In this document: one piece after another, positions 1-8,379 of the stretch | Layout: each line of letters begins with the position of its first letter | How positions within the stretch are numbered: the stretch's first letter is position 1 | Source: Candidatus Aminicenantota bacterium | Lineage (GTDB): Bacteria > Acidobacteriota > Aminicenantia > Aminicenantales > Aminicenantaceae | DNA length: 36,514 nucleotides | Assembly: GCA_020348385.1 (NCBI GenBank) | Contig: CP070750.1 | Location: 2,327,543-2,364,056 of the forward strand | Reading direction: 5' to 3' | The notes under the pieces: generated by a model | Told to the model about the DNA's origin: nothing | Database searches by the model: none | What the model saw: only the letters and a program-made list of their open reading frames with translations | Made by a program: the position numbers and the translations under genes

Positions 1-243
1 CCCCAGGTCTTCTGCGCCAAAGGGATCCGGAATGGTTTCTCTCATCACATGAATCCACATGTCGAATTTGTTCTTCCTCATGACTTCAGGTAGGACGATG
101 TCAAACTTTTCCCGACGAATCTGATTATTCCATTCCTTTAGATCGTCTTCCTTTTTGGCCTGTTGTGCGGCCGCTGCCAATTGGCACAGGCCTAAAAACA
201 TGGATAAAAAAAGAATCGCACAAAAAACTTTTCGAGTAGACAT
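1..243 (-). CDS. N-terminus of exported M24-type (Xaa-Pro peptidase-like) protein, partial
   Basis: The reverse strand encodes 81 codons from an ATG at 243 and runs off the left edge of the window. An AAGGAG ribosome site lies seven bases upstream of the ATG. The first 25 or so residues form a signal peptide (Lys/Arg, a hydrophobic stretch, then LAAA). After it come the segments RREKFDIVLPEVM and FDMWIHVMRE followed by PDPFG. This resembles the start of the creatinase-like N-terminal domain found in exported bacterial M24 aminopeptidase-like proteins. The metal-binding C-terminal pita-bread domain, which would prove the family, lies outside the window, so the assignment rests on N-terminal resemblance only. 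The gene is on the same strand as the next one but separated by about 190 bases with no clear promoter or hairpin. Confidence 0.6.
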   Translation of the reverse strand, partial: MSTRKVFCAILFLSMFLGLCQLAAAAQQAKKEDDLKEWNNQIRREKFDIVLPEVMRKNKFDMWIHVMRETIPDPFGAEDLG

Positions 244-436
244 CAGATAGCTCCTTAAAAATATGGTGTATCATGATTTTCGGATTGGCACTTAGGGCGT
301 TCGACTGTCATGGTTAGCCTTTTCCATGCTGGAGGAAAGATATCAAGGAATATTATTAGAGTCAATTGTAAATTAAAATGAACTTATCCCCATATGCAAC
401 AGGCGGGACAGAAAGGGATTTTTTACTTATGGCACA

Positions 437-2581
437 TTATTCTATCTGATAGTCTTTTAAATTTTTGATTTGGTAAATATTCGGTTTGGAGTGTTGGTTG
501 ATTTTGATGCTGGAAAGGGTTTGAACGAATCCCCCTCTTTTGCCATCCTGTCTGATATATTTTACGGTTCGACCATAAGGGAGAAAATCTTTGATAGAAA
601 CAAACCAGATAATCTCATTGTTGCCATATTGAGGAAATGCACAGGATAATTCATAACAGCCCTCGTCATTTATTTTTTTGATTCCGTTTATTGTCAGTTT
701 TCCGTCTGATTTCTCCATAGAAAGAGGATCATCCGAAACGAATTCCGTTACAAGTATAAATTGCACCTTTTGAAAATCGGTCCCTACATCACTGAACTCG
801 ACACCCTTTTTGATCGTATTTTCATCTTTGTCTACGTAGTAATATTCATTCCCATCCGAACCAGTGATAAACTCGCTGGTGCTCTCTTTTTTGGCATCTT
901 CATGAGAGCCCTCTATGTGAAAATACTCAGGAAATCCGCTGGCGTATCCCCAAAGTTTCGCCTTCGACGTGAGCGTGCCAAAGGTTTCTTCCTCGGATTC
1001 AGCGCCTTTCACCTCGGTATCATACTCAACTGAGGTTATCGTACGAAACTTTGCCGAAACGATCTTGATGAGTTCTTGGGGATCTTGAATGGAGCCGTCC
1101 GTTCTGACCGATGAAAAATCGATCTTTTCGACAGGTTCTTCCTCCTCGACCCGCGTCTGGATCCCTTTGGTCTCCCCTCCCTTGCCTATGGCAAAAAGAT
1201 GTCCGATGGTCCTCACGAACAGCATGTTCCCTGAAATGGCAGGCGTAGCGAGACAGGATTCATGAAGCTTGTTGGTAGCCAAGTGTTTATACTCCGGACC
1301 GGCCTGGACGATGTGGACATCTCCATACTCATCGGCCAAGTACAGCTTGCTGTCTGCCGCAACGGGTGAGGCCGTAAATGCCCCCTGCATGCTTCCCACC
1401 CTTTGCTTGTATATCTCCTCTCCGGTCTTGGCATCGAAACAAGTCATAATGCCGTTGATCCGGCAGACATAAAAGTAGTCACCATACACAAGGGGTGTGG
1501 GCAAATAGGCTCCCTTTCGAGGATAAAACCACGAGACATGTTCATTCAAGTTTTTCTCATCTGTGGGAGTTATATCTCCGACGGCATCGAGTTTTATGGC
1601 GTATATGGGGCGCATCCTGCCATGAGAGCTAGTAATATAAACATTATCAAAACCGATAACGGGAGTAGGCACGGGAATATCGCCCCCTCCTTTTAGCCAC
1701 CATATAGGTTCTCCGGTTTTAAAATCATAACTTCCGATGTGTTTATACCCGTTGACGATGACCTGGGTCCGGTCACTCCCTTCATATATGGTAGGAGAAC
1801 TCCAAGTCGGGATTTCGTTTCGATCCGTTTTCCAGATGGTCTCGCCATTCTCGATATTCAATGCGGCGATAAACGAGTCTTTTTGGACATCGACCTGGAT
1901 GATAACCTTTCCATCGTGAATAATCGGAGAGCTACCAAACTCCCATTGGGCTTCCGGCATGGTGTACCAGCTCGAATCAAGCACGCCAAAATCCCTTTTC
2001 CAAAGCAAGTTGCCTTCAAAGTCGTAACAATACAAGCCTTCGCTTCCAAAAAAGGCCACGACATGTTTGCCATCGGTCGCAGCTGTCGAGCTGGCATGGG
2101 AGGATTTGGGATGCCTTTTTATCTTGGGAACTCCCCGAAAAGCCTCTTTTTTCCACATTTCTTTCCCGGTATCTCGATCTAAGCAGATGACTTCCCATGT
2201 GTGGGGATTTTCGTTCTCTACTGAAACCACATCGCCATAGAGCCCAACTTTAAGTGACGAATCATCGGCAACCTGGTCGATGGCCGTGGTGATAAAAACC
2301 CTATCTTCCCATATAACCGGAGAAGAAAGACCTAATCCTTGGGTTTCATAGTACCATTTGATGTTTTTCCCGCTTTTCACATCCCATTCCAGAGGCAAGC
2401 CCTGATTTTGGGCCAATCCCGAACCATTAACTCCTCTGAAAGAAGGCCAATTCTCTGAACCTGATGGCACGTCGTATTTGACGGCCATCCCCGTTTCTTC
2501 ACTTTTCGAGCAGCATGTGCTACATAGAATCAAAACTATCGGCAATATTACAAGCAGAGAGAATTCCATTTTCTTTTTCAT
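437..2581 (-). CDS. PQQ-like beta-propeller lipoprotein with LolA-like C-terminal domain
   Basis: The product has 714 residues. The start at 2581 has an AGGAGG site seven bases upstream. Residues 1-26 form a lipoprotein-like signal with several candidate cysteines (C20, C23, C24), none in a perfect lipobox. Residues about 45-475 are repeated propeller blades, with motifs such as NWPSFRG near the start, SSPVIWEDRVFITT, and recurring 'D..TG...W' blade ends. This fits the BamB/PQQ-like quinoprotein fold; a bound cofactor is not implied. Residues about 500-714 are not propeller: they read as extended beta sheet with a 'DPQELIKIVSAKF' opening, resembling LolA/DUF2092-type outer-membrane lipoprotein-sorting domains. 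The protein is probably anchored in the envelope. The propeller assignment is firm; the LolA-like reading is tentative. Confidence 0.85.
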   Translation of the reverse strand: MKKKMEFSLLVILPIVLILCSTCCSKSEETGMAVKYDVPSGSENWPSFRGVNGSGLAQNQGLPLEWDVKSGKNIKWYYETQGLGLSSPVIWEDRVFITTAIDQVADDSSLKVGLYGDVVSVENENPHTWEVICLDRDTGKEMWKKEAFRGVPKIKRHPKSSHASSTAATDGKHVVAFFGSEGLYCYDFEGNLLWKRDFGVLDSSWYTMPEAQWEFGSSPIIHDGKVIIQVDVQKDSFIAALNIENGETIWKTDRNEIPTWSSPTIYEGSDRTQVIVNGYKHIGSYDFKTGEPIWWLKGGGDIPVPTPVIGFDNVYITSSHGRMRPIYAIKLDAVGDITPTDEKNLNEHVSWFYPRKGAYLPTPLVYGDYFYVCRINGIMTCFDAKTGEEIYKQRVGSMQGAFTASPVAADSKLYLADEYGDVHIVQAGPEYKHLATNKLHESCLATPAISGNMLFVRTIGHLFAIGKGGETKGIQTRVEEEEPVEKIDFSSVRTDGSIQDPQELIKIVSAKFRTITSVEYDTEVKGAESEEETFGTLTSKAKLWGYASGFPEYFHIEGSHEDAKKESTSEFITGSDGNEYYYVDKDENTIKKGVEFSDVGTDFQKVQFILVTEFVSDDPLSMEKSDGKLTINGIKKINDEGCYELSCAFPQYGNNEIIWFVSIKDFLPYGRTVKYIRQDGKRGGFVQTLSSIKINQHSKPNIYQIKNLKDYQIE

Positions 2582-2625
2582 CCCATGTCCTCCTGGTTTT
2601 CCACTTATTTATGTCTTCAAACAAA

Positions 2626-2654
2626 AGTATCACGGAAAAAAACAAAAAGGTCAA
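2626..2654 (-). promoter_or_regulatory. Candidate sigma70-type promoter for the propeller lipoprotein
   Basis: On the minus strand TTGACC (2654-2649) is followed by 17 bases and then GATACT (2631-2626). It lies about 45 bases upstream of the ATG at 2581. The -35 matches consensus at five of six bases and the -10 at four of six. This is a prediction from spacing and consensus only. Confidence 0.4.
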
Positions 2655-2695
2655 TTTTTGTCATAAAAAACAAGCATTTCTTTTTCAGCGATAAA

Positions 2696-2756
2696 TTGGG
2701 CTTTTAGGAATGGCGTTAAAAATCTTCACAGGAACAAAACCATTCCTAAAAGCCAA
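2696..2756. repeat. Long inverted repeat (17-bp stem, one bulge) after the oad operon
   Basis: The arm 2696-2713 pairs with 2740-2756 over 17 base pairs with a single bulged G, leaving a 26-base loop. The inner half of the stem is CTTTTAGGAATGG against CCATTCCTAAAAG. It lies about 80 bases beyond the oadB stop codon and upstream of the next gene's promoter, so a transcription-ending or transcript-stabilising hairpin is reasonable. There is no long T tract after it on either strand, so it is not a textbook intrinsic terminator. It could also be a copy of an interspersed repeat. Confidence 0.6.
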
Positions 2757-2837
2757 TATAAACACTTTTCGTATAACAAAAACAGAAATGCTCCCAGAAT
2801 GAAAATAGGGTGATCAGTAAGGATGTTGCTTTATTCG

Positions 2838-3965
2838 CTACTTCAAAAACGTCAGAAAGATACCTGCAGCAATGGCTGAGCCGATAACTCCTGCAACATT
2901 CGGACCCATGGCCGGCATGAGCGGATTGACCTTTCCTTCTGTCTGTTCCGAAACGAAATTCTGGACAACTCGGGCTGCCATAGGAACAGCAGAGACTCCA
3001 GCAGCTCCGATACAGGGATTGAGCTTTTTATCTTTGGATAGGAACAGATTTAATATCTTGCCGAATATCACACCGCCCGCCGTGCTAAAGGAAAAAGCTA
3101 CAGCCCCAAGAATAAGAATATACAGGGTTCGGACATTCAGAAAGTGTCCGGCAGCCATTGTCGCTCCTACGGCAATCCCGAGAAAGATGGTAACGATATC
3201 GATAAGGGCTCCGCCTGCTGTTTTCCGAAGTCGTTCCGTCACTCCACACTCTCTGAGTAAATTGCCGAACATCAACATGCCGATGAGAGGTGCACAGGTA
3301 GGTATCGCGAGGGAGGCGACAATACCGGTTACTAACGGAAAGAGGATAACAGCTGTCTTGGATACGGGTTTTGCTTGGGGCATGTCAATGGCGCGTTCCT
3401 TTTTGGTCGTGAGCGCTCGTATGATCGGGGGCTGGATGATAGGCACCAGTGACATATAGCTGTAAGCTGCCACGGCAATCGGACCCAGGAGATGTGGGGC
3501 AAGTTGACTGGAGAGAAAGATGGATGTCGGCCCATCAGCCCCGCCAATGATCCCGATAGAGGCGGCTTCCTTAAAATCGAACCCCAAAATATAAGCTGCT
3601 CCTAATGCGGCCGTGAAAATACCCAATTGGGCCGCCGCTCCCAGAAGAAAGGTCAAAGGCCTTCCGAGAAGGGGCCGGAAATCCGTCAGAACCCCGACTC
3701 CCAAGAAGATGATGGGAGGGAGTAGTTCGGTCTTTATTCCCTGGTCATAAATTAAAGCGATGATGCCTTCGCCGTAGGAACCCATCTCCGCCAAAGGAAG
3801 ATTGGCCAGGATAGTCCCAAAACCGATCGGAATCAAAAGCAGTGGTTCGTATTTCTTGACGATGGCTAAGTAAATCAGGATTCCGCCCACAGCGAACATG
3901 ACCCAGTTTCCCCAACTCAAATTGGCGAATCCGGATTGCTGGAAGATTTTTAGTACTGTATCCAT
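2838..3965 (-). CDS. oadB: Sodium-pumping decarboxylase, beta (membrane) subunit
   Basis: This 375-residue, very hydrophobic protein matches the OadB/GcdB/MmdB family in length and motifs. It has GGADGPTSIF at residues 141-150, containing the conserved Asp (D144) implicated in Na+ and proton handling. Near the C-terminus are the conserved segments GAAGVSAVPMAARV and NPLMPAMGPNVAGVIGSAIA. The family is the polytopic inner-membrane channel that removes CO2 from carboxybiotin and exports Na+. The gene starts 11 bases after oadA ends and is the last gene of the birA-oadG-oadA-oadB run. The substrate cannot be read from this subunit. Confidence 0.95.
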   Translation of the reverse strand: MDTVLKIFQQSGFANLSWGNWVMFAVGGILIYLAIVKKYEPLLLIPIGFGTILANLPLAEMGSYGEGIIALIYDQGIKTELLPPIIFLGVGVLTDFRPLLGRPLTFLLGAAAQLGIFTAALGAAYILGFDFKEAASIGIIGGADGPTSIFLSSQLAPHLLGPIAVAAYSYMSLVPIIQPPIIRALTTKKERAIDMPQAKPVSKTAVILFPLVTGIVASLAIPTCAPLIGMLMFGNLLRECGVTERLRKTAGGALIDIVTIFLGIAVGATMAAGHFLNVRTLYILILGAVAFSFSTAGGVIFGKILNLFLSKDKKLNPCIGAAGVSAVPMAARVVQNFVSEQTEGKVNPLMPAMGPNVAGVIGSAIAAGIFLTFLK

Positions 3966-3976
3966 GGGCAGACCTG

Positions 3977-5848
3977 TTATGAAATAGTGAGAATCGGTTT
4001 AGTCGAATCGACCTCATCCCCGAGCTCGACATGTATAGCTGACACAGTCCCATCAACAGGAGACACGATATCGTGCTGAGCTTTCATGGCCTCAACTTTA
4101 GCTACCGCCTGTCCTTTGGTAACCTTGTCGCCGACCTTCACCAAAATTTCGCTCACTTCCACAGAGCCCGCGAATGTGGAGTGTATCGGGGTTCCTCCTG
4201 CTGCCGGTGCTTGTGGGGCTGGAGCCACAGGTGCAGGTTGAGATGCAGTTGGATTCGATGATACCTCTGACGCTGCTATTGGCTCCACTGTGACAGTAAA
4301 CACTCGGGAGACATCCCCTTCCATGACCGTGCATTTGGTTGTGACAGGCCCGGTTATGGCTGGAGCGGCCGGAGCCGATGCTGCGGCAGGCATCTCCTTC
4401 TTGGGTTTCTCTTCTTCCTTCTTCTTCAAGGGGATATCGATGCGTGGCTTCCCCGATAAAAGTCGGATACCCTCGTTGATTTCCAGCTTCTTTCCGGGAA
4501 CCATGGCGGCCATCACGAGAAAAATATTTTTTTCTGTGACCGGCAGATTTCGTTCCTCCAGAGCTTTCCGGGCAGGCTCGATATTCTTCGGCGCTGCCTC
4601 AAGGGGATCTCCATCAAAGACCGGCATGTCGAGCTGTTCGGATGCGGCTTTGATCACTTCGGGATCAGAAGGCAGCGGAGTCTTGCCGAAATAGCCGAGA
4701 ACAGCCCTGCCATAGCCAGGATCTATCTTTTTCCATCGCCCATACAAAACATTGTTGAAGGCCTGAAGCCAGTATTGCTGGCTTCCTGGAGTAACACTCG
4801 TCCATGCGCCTCCGGCCTCCACGACCACCGGGAATTCCGACAAAACCTCTCCGTATTTGTCCAGTATTCCGGCCTTGACCATCATGTGCACATTGGGACC
4901 GATGGCACCGCCGGGCATCGGGAATCCTAGGACGCGTGGGTCCGGTGTGGTCGTGGTGGGATTAAACGCGTAATCCTTCATAAGCTCGTTTAGCATATTC
5001 TCTATCTCTATCATCTTGGTCGGATCGATATCCAGAGTGTATCCCGTTCCCTTTAAAGCATGGGCCATGGAGCGGACGTCGGGTTGGACGGTCCCGCTGG
5101 CCATGGGCCGGACCGAAAGATCGATGCCATCCACTCCCCCAGCCACACCTGCCATGTAGCAGGCCACGGCTGTGCTGGCCGTGTCGTGAGTGTGCTGCCA
5201 AAGGAGCATCTCAGGGGGCATGATTTTTTTCAAACCCACCACCGTATCATAGATGGTTTTGGGATCCGTTGTTCCGCTGGCGTCTTTCAGGCATATGCTG
5301 TCGATATGAAGGTCACTCTCCAGAAGCCTCTTCCCTATGTCGGTATAAAATTCCGCTGTGTGCACCTTGTCAGAATGAAACGGAAGTCCCATAAGGGCGA
5401 TGCAGACCTGATGATGCATCTCCGCTTCCACGATGGGTTTACCGGTTTTGATAAGGTTTCGGACATCGTTCATGTAATCAAAATTCCTGTCCCATGTGGT
5501 CCCGTTTTCTTTCATCAGCTTGGCCTGGAGTTTCAATCCCTCAGGTGACTGTGTGGTCAGGGTTACCCCTGAAACGGACCGGGTTAGAATCTGAAGATCG
5601 ACATCCGGGCCCACCTCCTCTCGCATGGTCTTCATATCATCGAAGGGATCCTCACCCAAGTAGAAATAGGGTGCTTGATAGCGGGCCCCACCGCCAAACT
5701 CAAAATGGTGTATCCCGGCCTCGGCTGATGCTTTCATGGCGGGGAGGATATCCTGGAGACGAACCTTTCCGCCGAAGGAACTCTGGAGTCCATCGCGGAA
5801 GGGCATAAACATGACGCGAACTGTTTTGGCTTTTTCAGTAAATATCAT
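3977..5848 (-). CDS. oadA: Sodium-pumping decarboxylase alpha subunit: carboxyltransferase plus biotin carrier
   Basis: The product has 623 residues. The N-terminal TIM-barrel carboxyltransferase has FRDGLQS (metal-ligand Asp19), a CLKDASG loop with the Lys expected to be carbamylated, and HTHD with the two metal-binding His. A conserved linking domain follows to about residue 470. Then comes an Ala/Pro-rich hinge (about 480-550) and a C-terminal biotinyl domain. The biotin-accepting Lys is K589 in EAMKAQHD. The motif is unusual, because the usual EAMKM has Met after the Lys. The N-terminal domain (GGGARYQAPYFYLGEDPF and after) also diverges from classical oxaloacetate decarboxylase alpha subunits, so substrate identity (oxaloacetate or another 2-oxo/acyl-CoA acid) is open. 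The ATG at 5848 overlaps the oadG stop by four bases (ATGA), and GAGGGG lies five bases upstream. No biotin carboxylase gene is in the window, as expected for a decarboxylase. Confidence 0.92.
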   Translation of the reverse strand: MIFTEKAKTVRVMFMPFRDGLQSSFGGKVRLQDILPAMKASAEAGIHHFEFGGGARYQAPYFYLGEDPFDDMKTMREEVGPDVDLQILTRSVSGVTLTTQSPEGLKLQAKLMKENGTTWDRNFDYMNDVRNLIKTGKPIVEAEMHHQVCIALMGLPFHSDKVHTAEFYTDIGKRLLESDLHIDSICLKDASGTTDPKTIYDTVVGLKKIMPPEMLLWQHTHDTASTAVACYMAGVAGGVDGIDLSVRPMASGTVQPDVRSMAHALKGTGYTLDIDPTKMIEIENMLNELMKDYAFNPTTTTPDPRVLGFPMPGGAIGPNVHMMVKAGILDKYGEVLSEFPVVVEAGGAWTSVTPGSQQYWLQAFNNVLYGRWKKIDPGYGRAVLGYFGKTPLPSDPEVIKAASEQLDMPVFDGDPLEAAPKNIEPARKALEERNLPVTEKNIFLVMAAMVPGKKLEINEGIRLLSGKPRIDIPLKKKEEEKPKKEMPAAASAPAAPAITGPVTTKCTVMEGDVSRVFTVTVEPIAASEVSSNPTASQPAPVAPAPQAPAAGGTPIHSTFAGSVEVSEILVKVGDKVTKGQAVAKVEAMKAQHDIVSPVDGTVSAIHVELGDEVDSTKPILTIS

Positions 5849-6057
5849 TTTTGCCCCTCAATTTTTGTGATTTTAGTCCCGGGAAAGAGACTCTGGACCG
5901 CCGTTGTGACGGCAACGAGCATGGCTGCATCTACTCCGGCTCTTTTCTCAGGAAAAATAAGGATAATGATGCGCATCAATAAGGCAAGGATTGCGAGGAT
6001 AAGGAAAACGATCAGAAAAGCTATGCCGCATATCAGGTATAATTCATTTGCTTCCAT
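5845..6057 (-). CDS. oadG: Small OadG-like gamma subunit
   Basis: This is a 70-residue protein with one N-terminal transmembrane helix (about residues 5-36) and a short tail, FPEKRAGVDAAMLVAVTTAV. That is the organisation of decarboxylase gamma subunits, which tether alpha to beta. A longer reading from 6165 exists, but the ATG at 6057 has AAGGAG seven bases upstream (6065-6070) and removes a non-membrane extension, so I chose it. Its stop overlaps the oadA start (ATGA), which implies translational coupling. Gamma subunits are poorly conserved; the call depends largely on size, topology and context. Confidence 0.85.
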   Translation of the reverse strand: MEANELYLICGIAFLIVFLILAILALLMRIIILIFPEKRAGVDAAMLVAVTTAVQSLFPGTKITKIEGQK

Positions 6058-6157
6058 GGGCAAACTCCTTAATTGGTGTGATGAAACGAGTTGCTGATTC
6101 GAACCGAGGCAGTGAGGCCATGTTGACAAGCTAGTATAAAACGGCACTTGAGGCCTG

Positions 6158-7114
6158 TCAAGCACAGCTTGAATGATTTTTGCGAGTGAGTATCAATCTC
6201 CCTTTTGTCACTGGTTTTTTTTCTCCTTCAAGAAAGAGCTCGAGATTTTCACCAATATCTCTGACTATACCAGAAGCGATTTCTTTTTGTCCTTTTCCAG
6301 GGGTGTCGGATAAAATTTTAACACTCTGGCCTATCACAAGGGAACATTTCCTGTAGGAATCGAGGAGCTTTTGGTACTTGCCTTCGAGCAAGTGATTATA
6401 GTTATTATCCAAGCAGGCGAGAAGTCGCATCAGAACCTTTTTTCGGTTACTGATGGAGGAGTCCTGAACGAATTTTCTGAGCGAGGCGACTTTCGGAAAA
6501 AAAGGATCAGGCTTTACTCTCGGAGCTTTTTCGACATTCAACCCTATACCTAAGATGGCTGCGATGACGGTGTCTTCGCTGCTGAGTGTGTGGACGAGGA
6601 AGCCCGCTACTTTTGCCCCGTCGATGAGAACATCGTTGACCCACTTAATTTTTGCCCGACCTTCCAGGCCTTCCATAGCGTTTAAAGTTTCGATGAGAGA
6701 TACGGCAGCCAGTACGGGAAATCCGATATGGTAGCCTTTAATTTTCTGTTTGGGGGCAAGATAGACTGATAGATGAATATTTCCTTCCGGAGCTGCCCAA
6801 GGACGTCCTCTTTGTCCATGGAACTTATGCCCTGACCCTGCCTGACAAATAATTCCATCAGGTAATTCAATGTTCCTTTGGCTCAACTGAATCAAATGAT
6901 CAAAATGCGATGAGGGAGCCTTTTTTACTATAAAACCATAACTCCATCGTCCTTGGCACCTGCTCTGTCTTTTGTACACAGATTTTTCACAATAGAGCTC
7001 TTTCATCAAAAGGCCGAGATTCGGATCGGTTGTAGAGTAATCCACGGGAGCCCAATTCCCTTGGCTTGGAAGGATACTTTCCGCGTATTCTTTGTGATCT
7101 GTAAAGACAATCAT
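6158..7114 (-). CDS. birA: Biotin-[protein] ligase without an evident DNA-binding domain
   Basis: The product has 318 residues. The catalytic core has the biotinyl-AMP loop region GSGHKFHGQRGRPW (93-106), a form of the GRGRxGRxW signature. It also has KWVNDVLIDGAKVAGFL with catalytic Lys157 (usually KWPND), then AILGIGLNV and a small SH3-like C-terminal domain. The first 85 or so residues show no helix-turn-helix, so repression of biotin genes is not expected. The gene sits 100 bases upstream of oadG on the same strand, so the ligase is probably co-expressed with its likely substrate OadA. No ribosome site precedes the ATG. A TTGCAG (7160-7155), 17 bases, TACATT (7137-7132) promoter would give a leader of only about 11 bases, suggesting near-leaderless translation. 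That promoter is inference. Confidence 0.9.
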   Translation of the reverse strand: MIVFTDHKEYAESILPSQGNWAPVDYSTTDPNLGLLMKELYCEKSVYKRQSRCQGRWSYGFIVKKAPSSHFDHLIQLSQRNIELPDGIICQAGSGHKFHGQRGRPWAAPEGNIHLSVYLAPKQKIKGYHIGFPVLAAVSLIETLNAMEGLEGRAKIKWVNDVLIDGAKVAGFLVHTLSSEDTVIAAILGIGLNVEKAPRVKPDPFFPKVASLRKFVQDSSISNRKKVLMRLLACLDNNYNHLLEGKYQKLLDSYRKCSLVIGQSVKILSDTPGKGQKEIASGIVRDIGENLELFLEGEKKPVTKGRLILTRKNHSSCA

Positions 7115-7177
7115 ATGTCAGAGCATAAGATAATGTACACATTTGTTCCTTTGTCTGCAAGAGGCAACTTTTCAAAG

Positions 7178-7206
7178 TTGAAAACATCGAGGAATATATC
7201 TAAAAT
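7178..7206 (+). promoter_or_regulatory. Candidate sigma70-type promoter for the nucleotidyltransferase gene
   Basis: TTGAAA (7178-7183), a 17-base spacer, then TAAAAT (7201-7206), five of six matches in the -10. An AAGGA ribosome site at 7219-7223 and ATG at 7228 follow. The region 7115-7227 is the divergent gap between birA and this gene, so both promoters lie back to back. Confidence 0.5.
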
Positions 7207-7227
7207 CTTCATTGCGGCAAGGAAACT

Positions 7228-8214
7228 ATGTTGCAATACAGTTTGGAAAAGAGGGCAAGCGAAGAAAAACTTAGATTTTATCTTGAATCGAGCACCCGTT
7301 TCAGATTCCCTTTCTATGACCCAGAGAATCCTTACAGGAAAAATGGACTTTTTGTGCATCTTGAAGAGACGCTCATGGAAACAGGGGAGAAGTTTCAGAA
7401 TGACTATGGGGAAAACTTCGTTTCCATTAATTTACGTGGCAGCTGGTTGAGGGGCATCCCTTTGGAAGACGATGATATCGATCTTCTTTTCATCGTCCGC
7501 GATTTACCCGAAAAGGAGAGAGTTGTCATCCTGGAACACAGTCGGCAAACTCTGCGAAAAAAAAATGGAATATTCAAAGTATGCGAAGGAAAACAAGAGG
7601 ATGGAATACAGGTTGACCCGATCACTTTTTTGAATTTGGAGCATGTGTCCACCACGATACATTCGTTTATGTACGGATTTAAGCAATTTCTCGAAGACAG
7701 CACAAGAAAGCAGCGTGATAATTACCAGGATTCTTTTTTCGGGTCCAGATTACGGGAAAAACTGATTACGTTTCTGAAAAGCGGAATACTCATCCCCTAT
7801 GTTGGATGGATCTATGGAAAATGGAAAAAGAAAGAAGTCTTCACTGAACTATCAAAATATCTCCCGATCCCATCCGAGAAAACTGGCTTGTATGAAAAAG
7901 AAGAGATAGAGAAAACCAAGGAAATTCTCCGGCAAACATTTATTGCTCGAAATCTAATCTATCCCGCGATAAATTTAAAAGAATTCGTCAGTCTATCCGA
8001 TGTCAATATCCTTGAGGTAAAAAAAGAGGCCATGGCTCTTTACAGGTCTCTTGAAGCGCTGGAAAGGATCTATGCCCGTGCTATCATGAATTACTTATAC
8101 ACATCAGCTATTGAGTTGAAATTATTTGGTAAGAGATTAATAAAAAAAAGAGTGATGAGATTTAGCGGTCACTACGACAAACTGGTCGACTACATCTTGC
8201 ATGTCAAGTTTTGA
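7228..8214 (+). CDS. Putative Pol-beta-superfamily nucleotidyltransferase, role unknown
   Basis: This 328-residue soluble protein has AAGGA four bases before the ATG. Residues 71-85 read GSWLRGIPLEDDDID. This is the nucleotidyltransferase GS motif followed by the catalytic acidic pair (D83, D85), with a third candidate acid, D130, in QVDPITF on the next strand. The GS-x-RG-(x)-DID arrangement resembles archaeal-type (class I) CCA-adding enzymes and related minimal nucleotidyltransferases. The rest (about 150-328) is helical and basic with no motif I recognise; no second toxin-antitoxin-type ORF lies alongside. The gene is divergent from birA and followed by a separate promoter for the sulfatase-like gene. 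RNA-end editing, nucleotide signalling or a toxin are all possible. The fold call is fairly secure; the function is unknown. Confidence 0.7.
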   Translation: MLQYSLEKRASEEKLRFYLESSTRFRFPFYDPENPYRKNGLFVHLEETLMETGEKFQNDYGENFVSINLRGSWLRGIPLEDDDIDLLFIVRDLPEKERVVILEHSRQTLRKKNGIFKVCEGKQEDGIQVDPITFLNLEHVSTTIHSFMYGFKQFLEDSTRKQRDNYQDSFFGSRLREKLITFLKSGILIPYVGWIYGKWKKKEVFTELSKYLPIPSEKTGLYEKEEIEKTKEILRQTFIARNLIYPAINLKEFVSLSDVNILEVKKEAMALYRSLEALERIYARAIMNYLYTSAIELKLFGKRLIKKRVMRFSGHYDKLVDYILHVKF

Positions 8215-8308
8215 AAGGATTTCGGCAGCGAAAGTTTATAGACGACATTTCATCTTTTTCGGGATAATTTCCCCTGTTTTGAAGTGGCAACTCAGGAAGA
8301 TCAGCTAT

Positions 8309-8337
8309 TTGACTGCCAATATTTGCTGTGATATATC
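8309..8337 (+). promoter_or_regulatory. Candidate extended -10 promoter for the sulfatase-like gene
   Basis: TTGACT (8309-8314), a 17-base spacer, then TATATC (8332-8337) preceded by TG at 8329-8330 (extended -10). The predicted start site near 8344 would leave a leader of about 36 bases before the ATG at 8380. The rest of the 165-base gap holds nothing else I can support. Confidence 0.5.
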
Positions 8338-8379
8338 TAACCTGAATAATCCAGGTATCTTTATATTTGGGAATAACTC

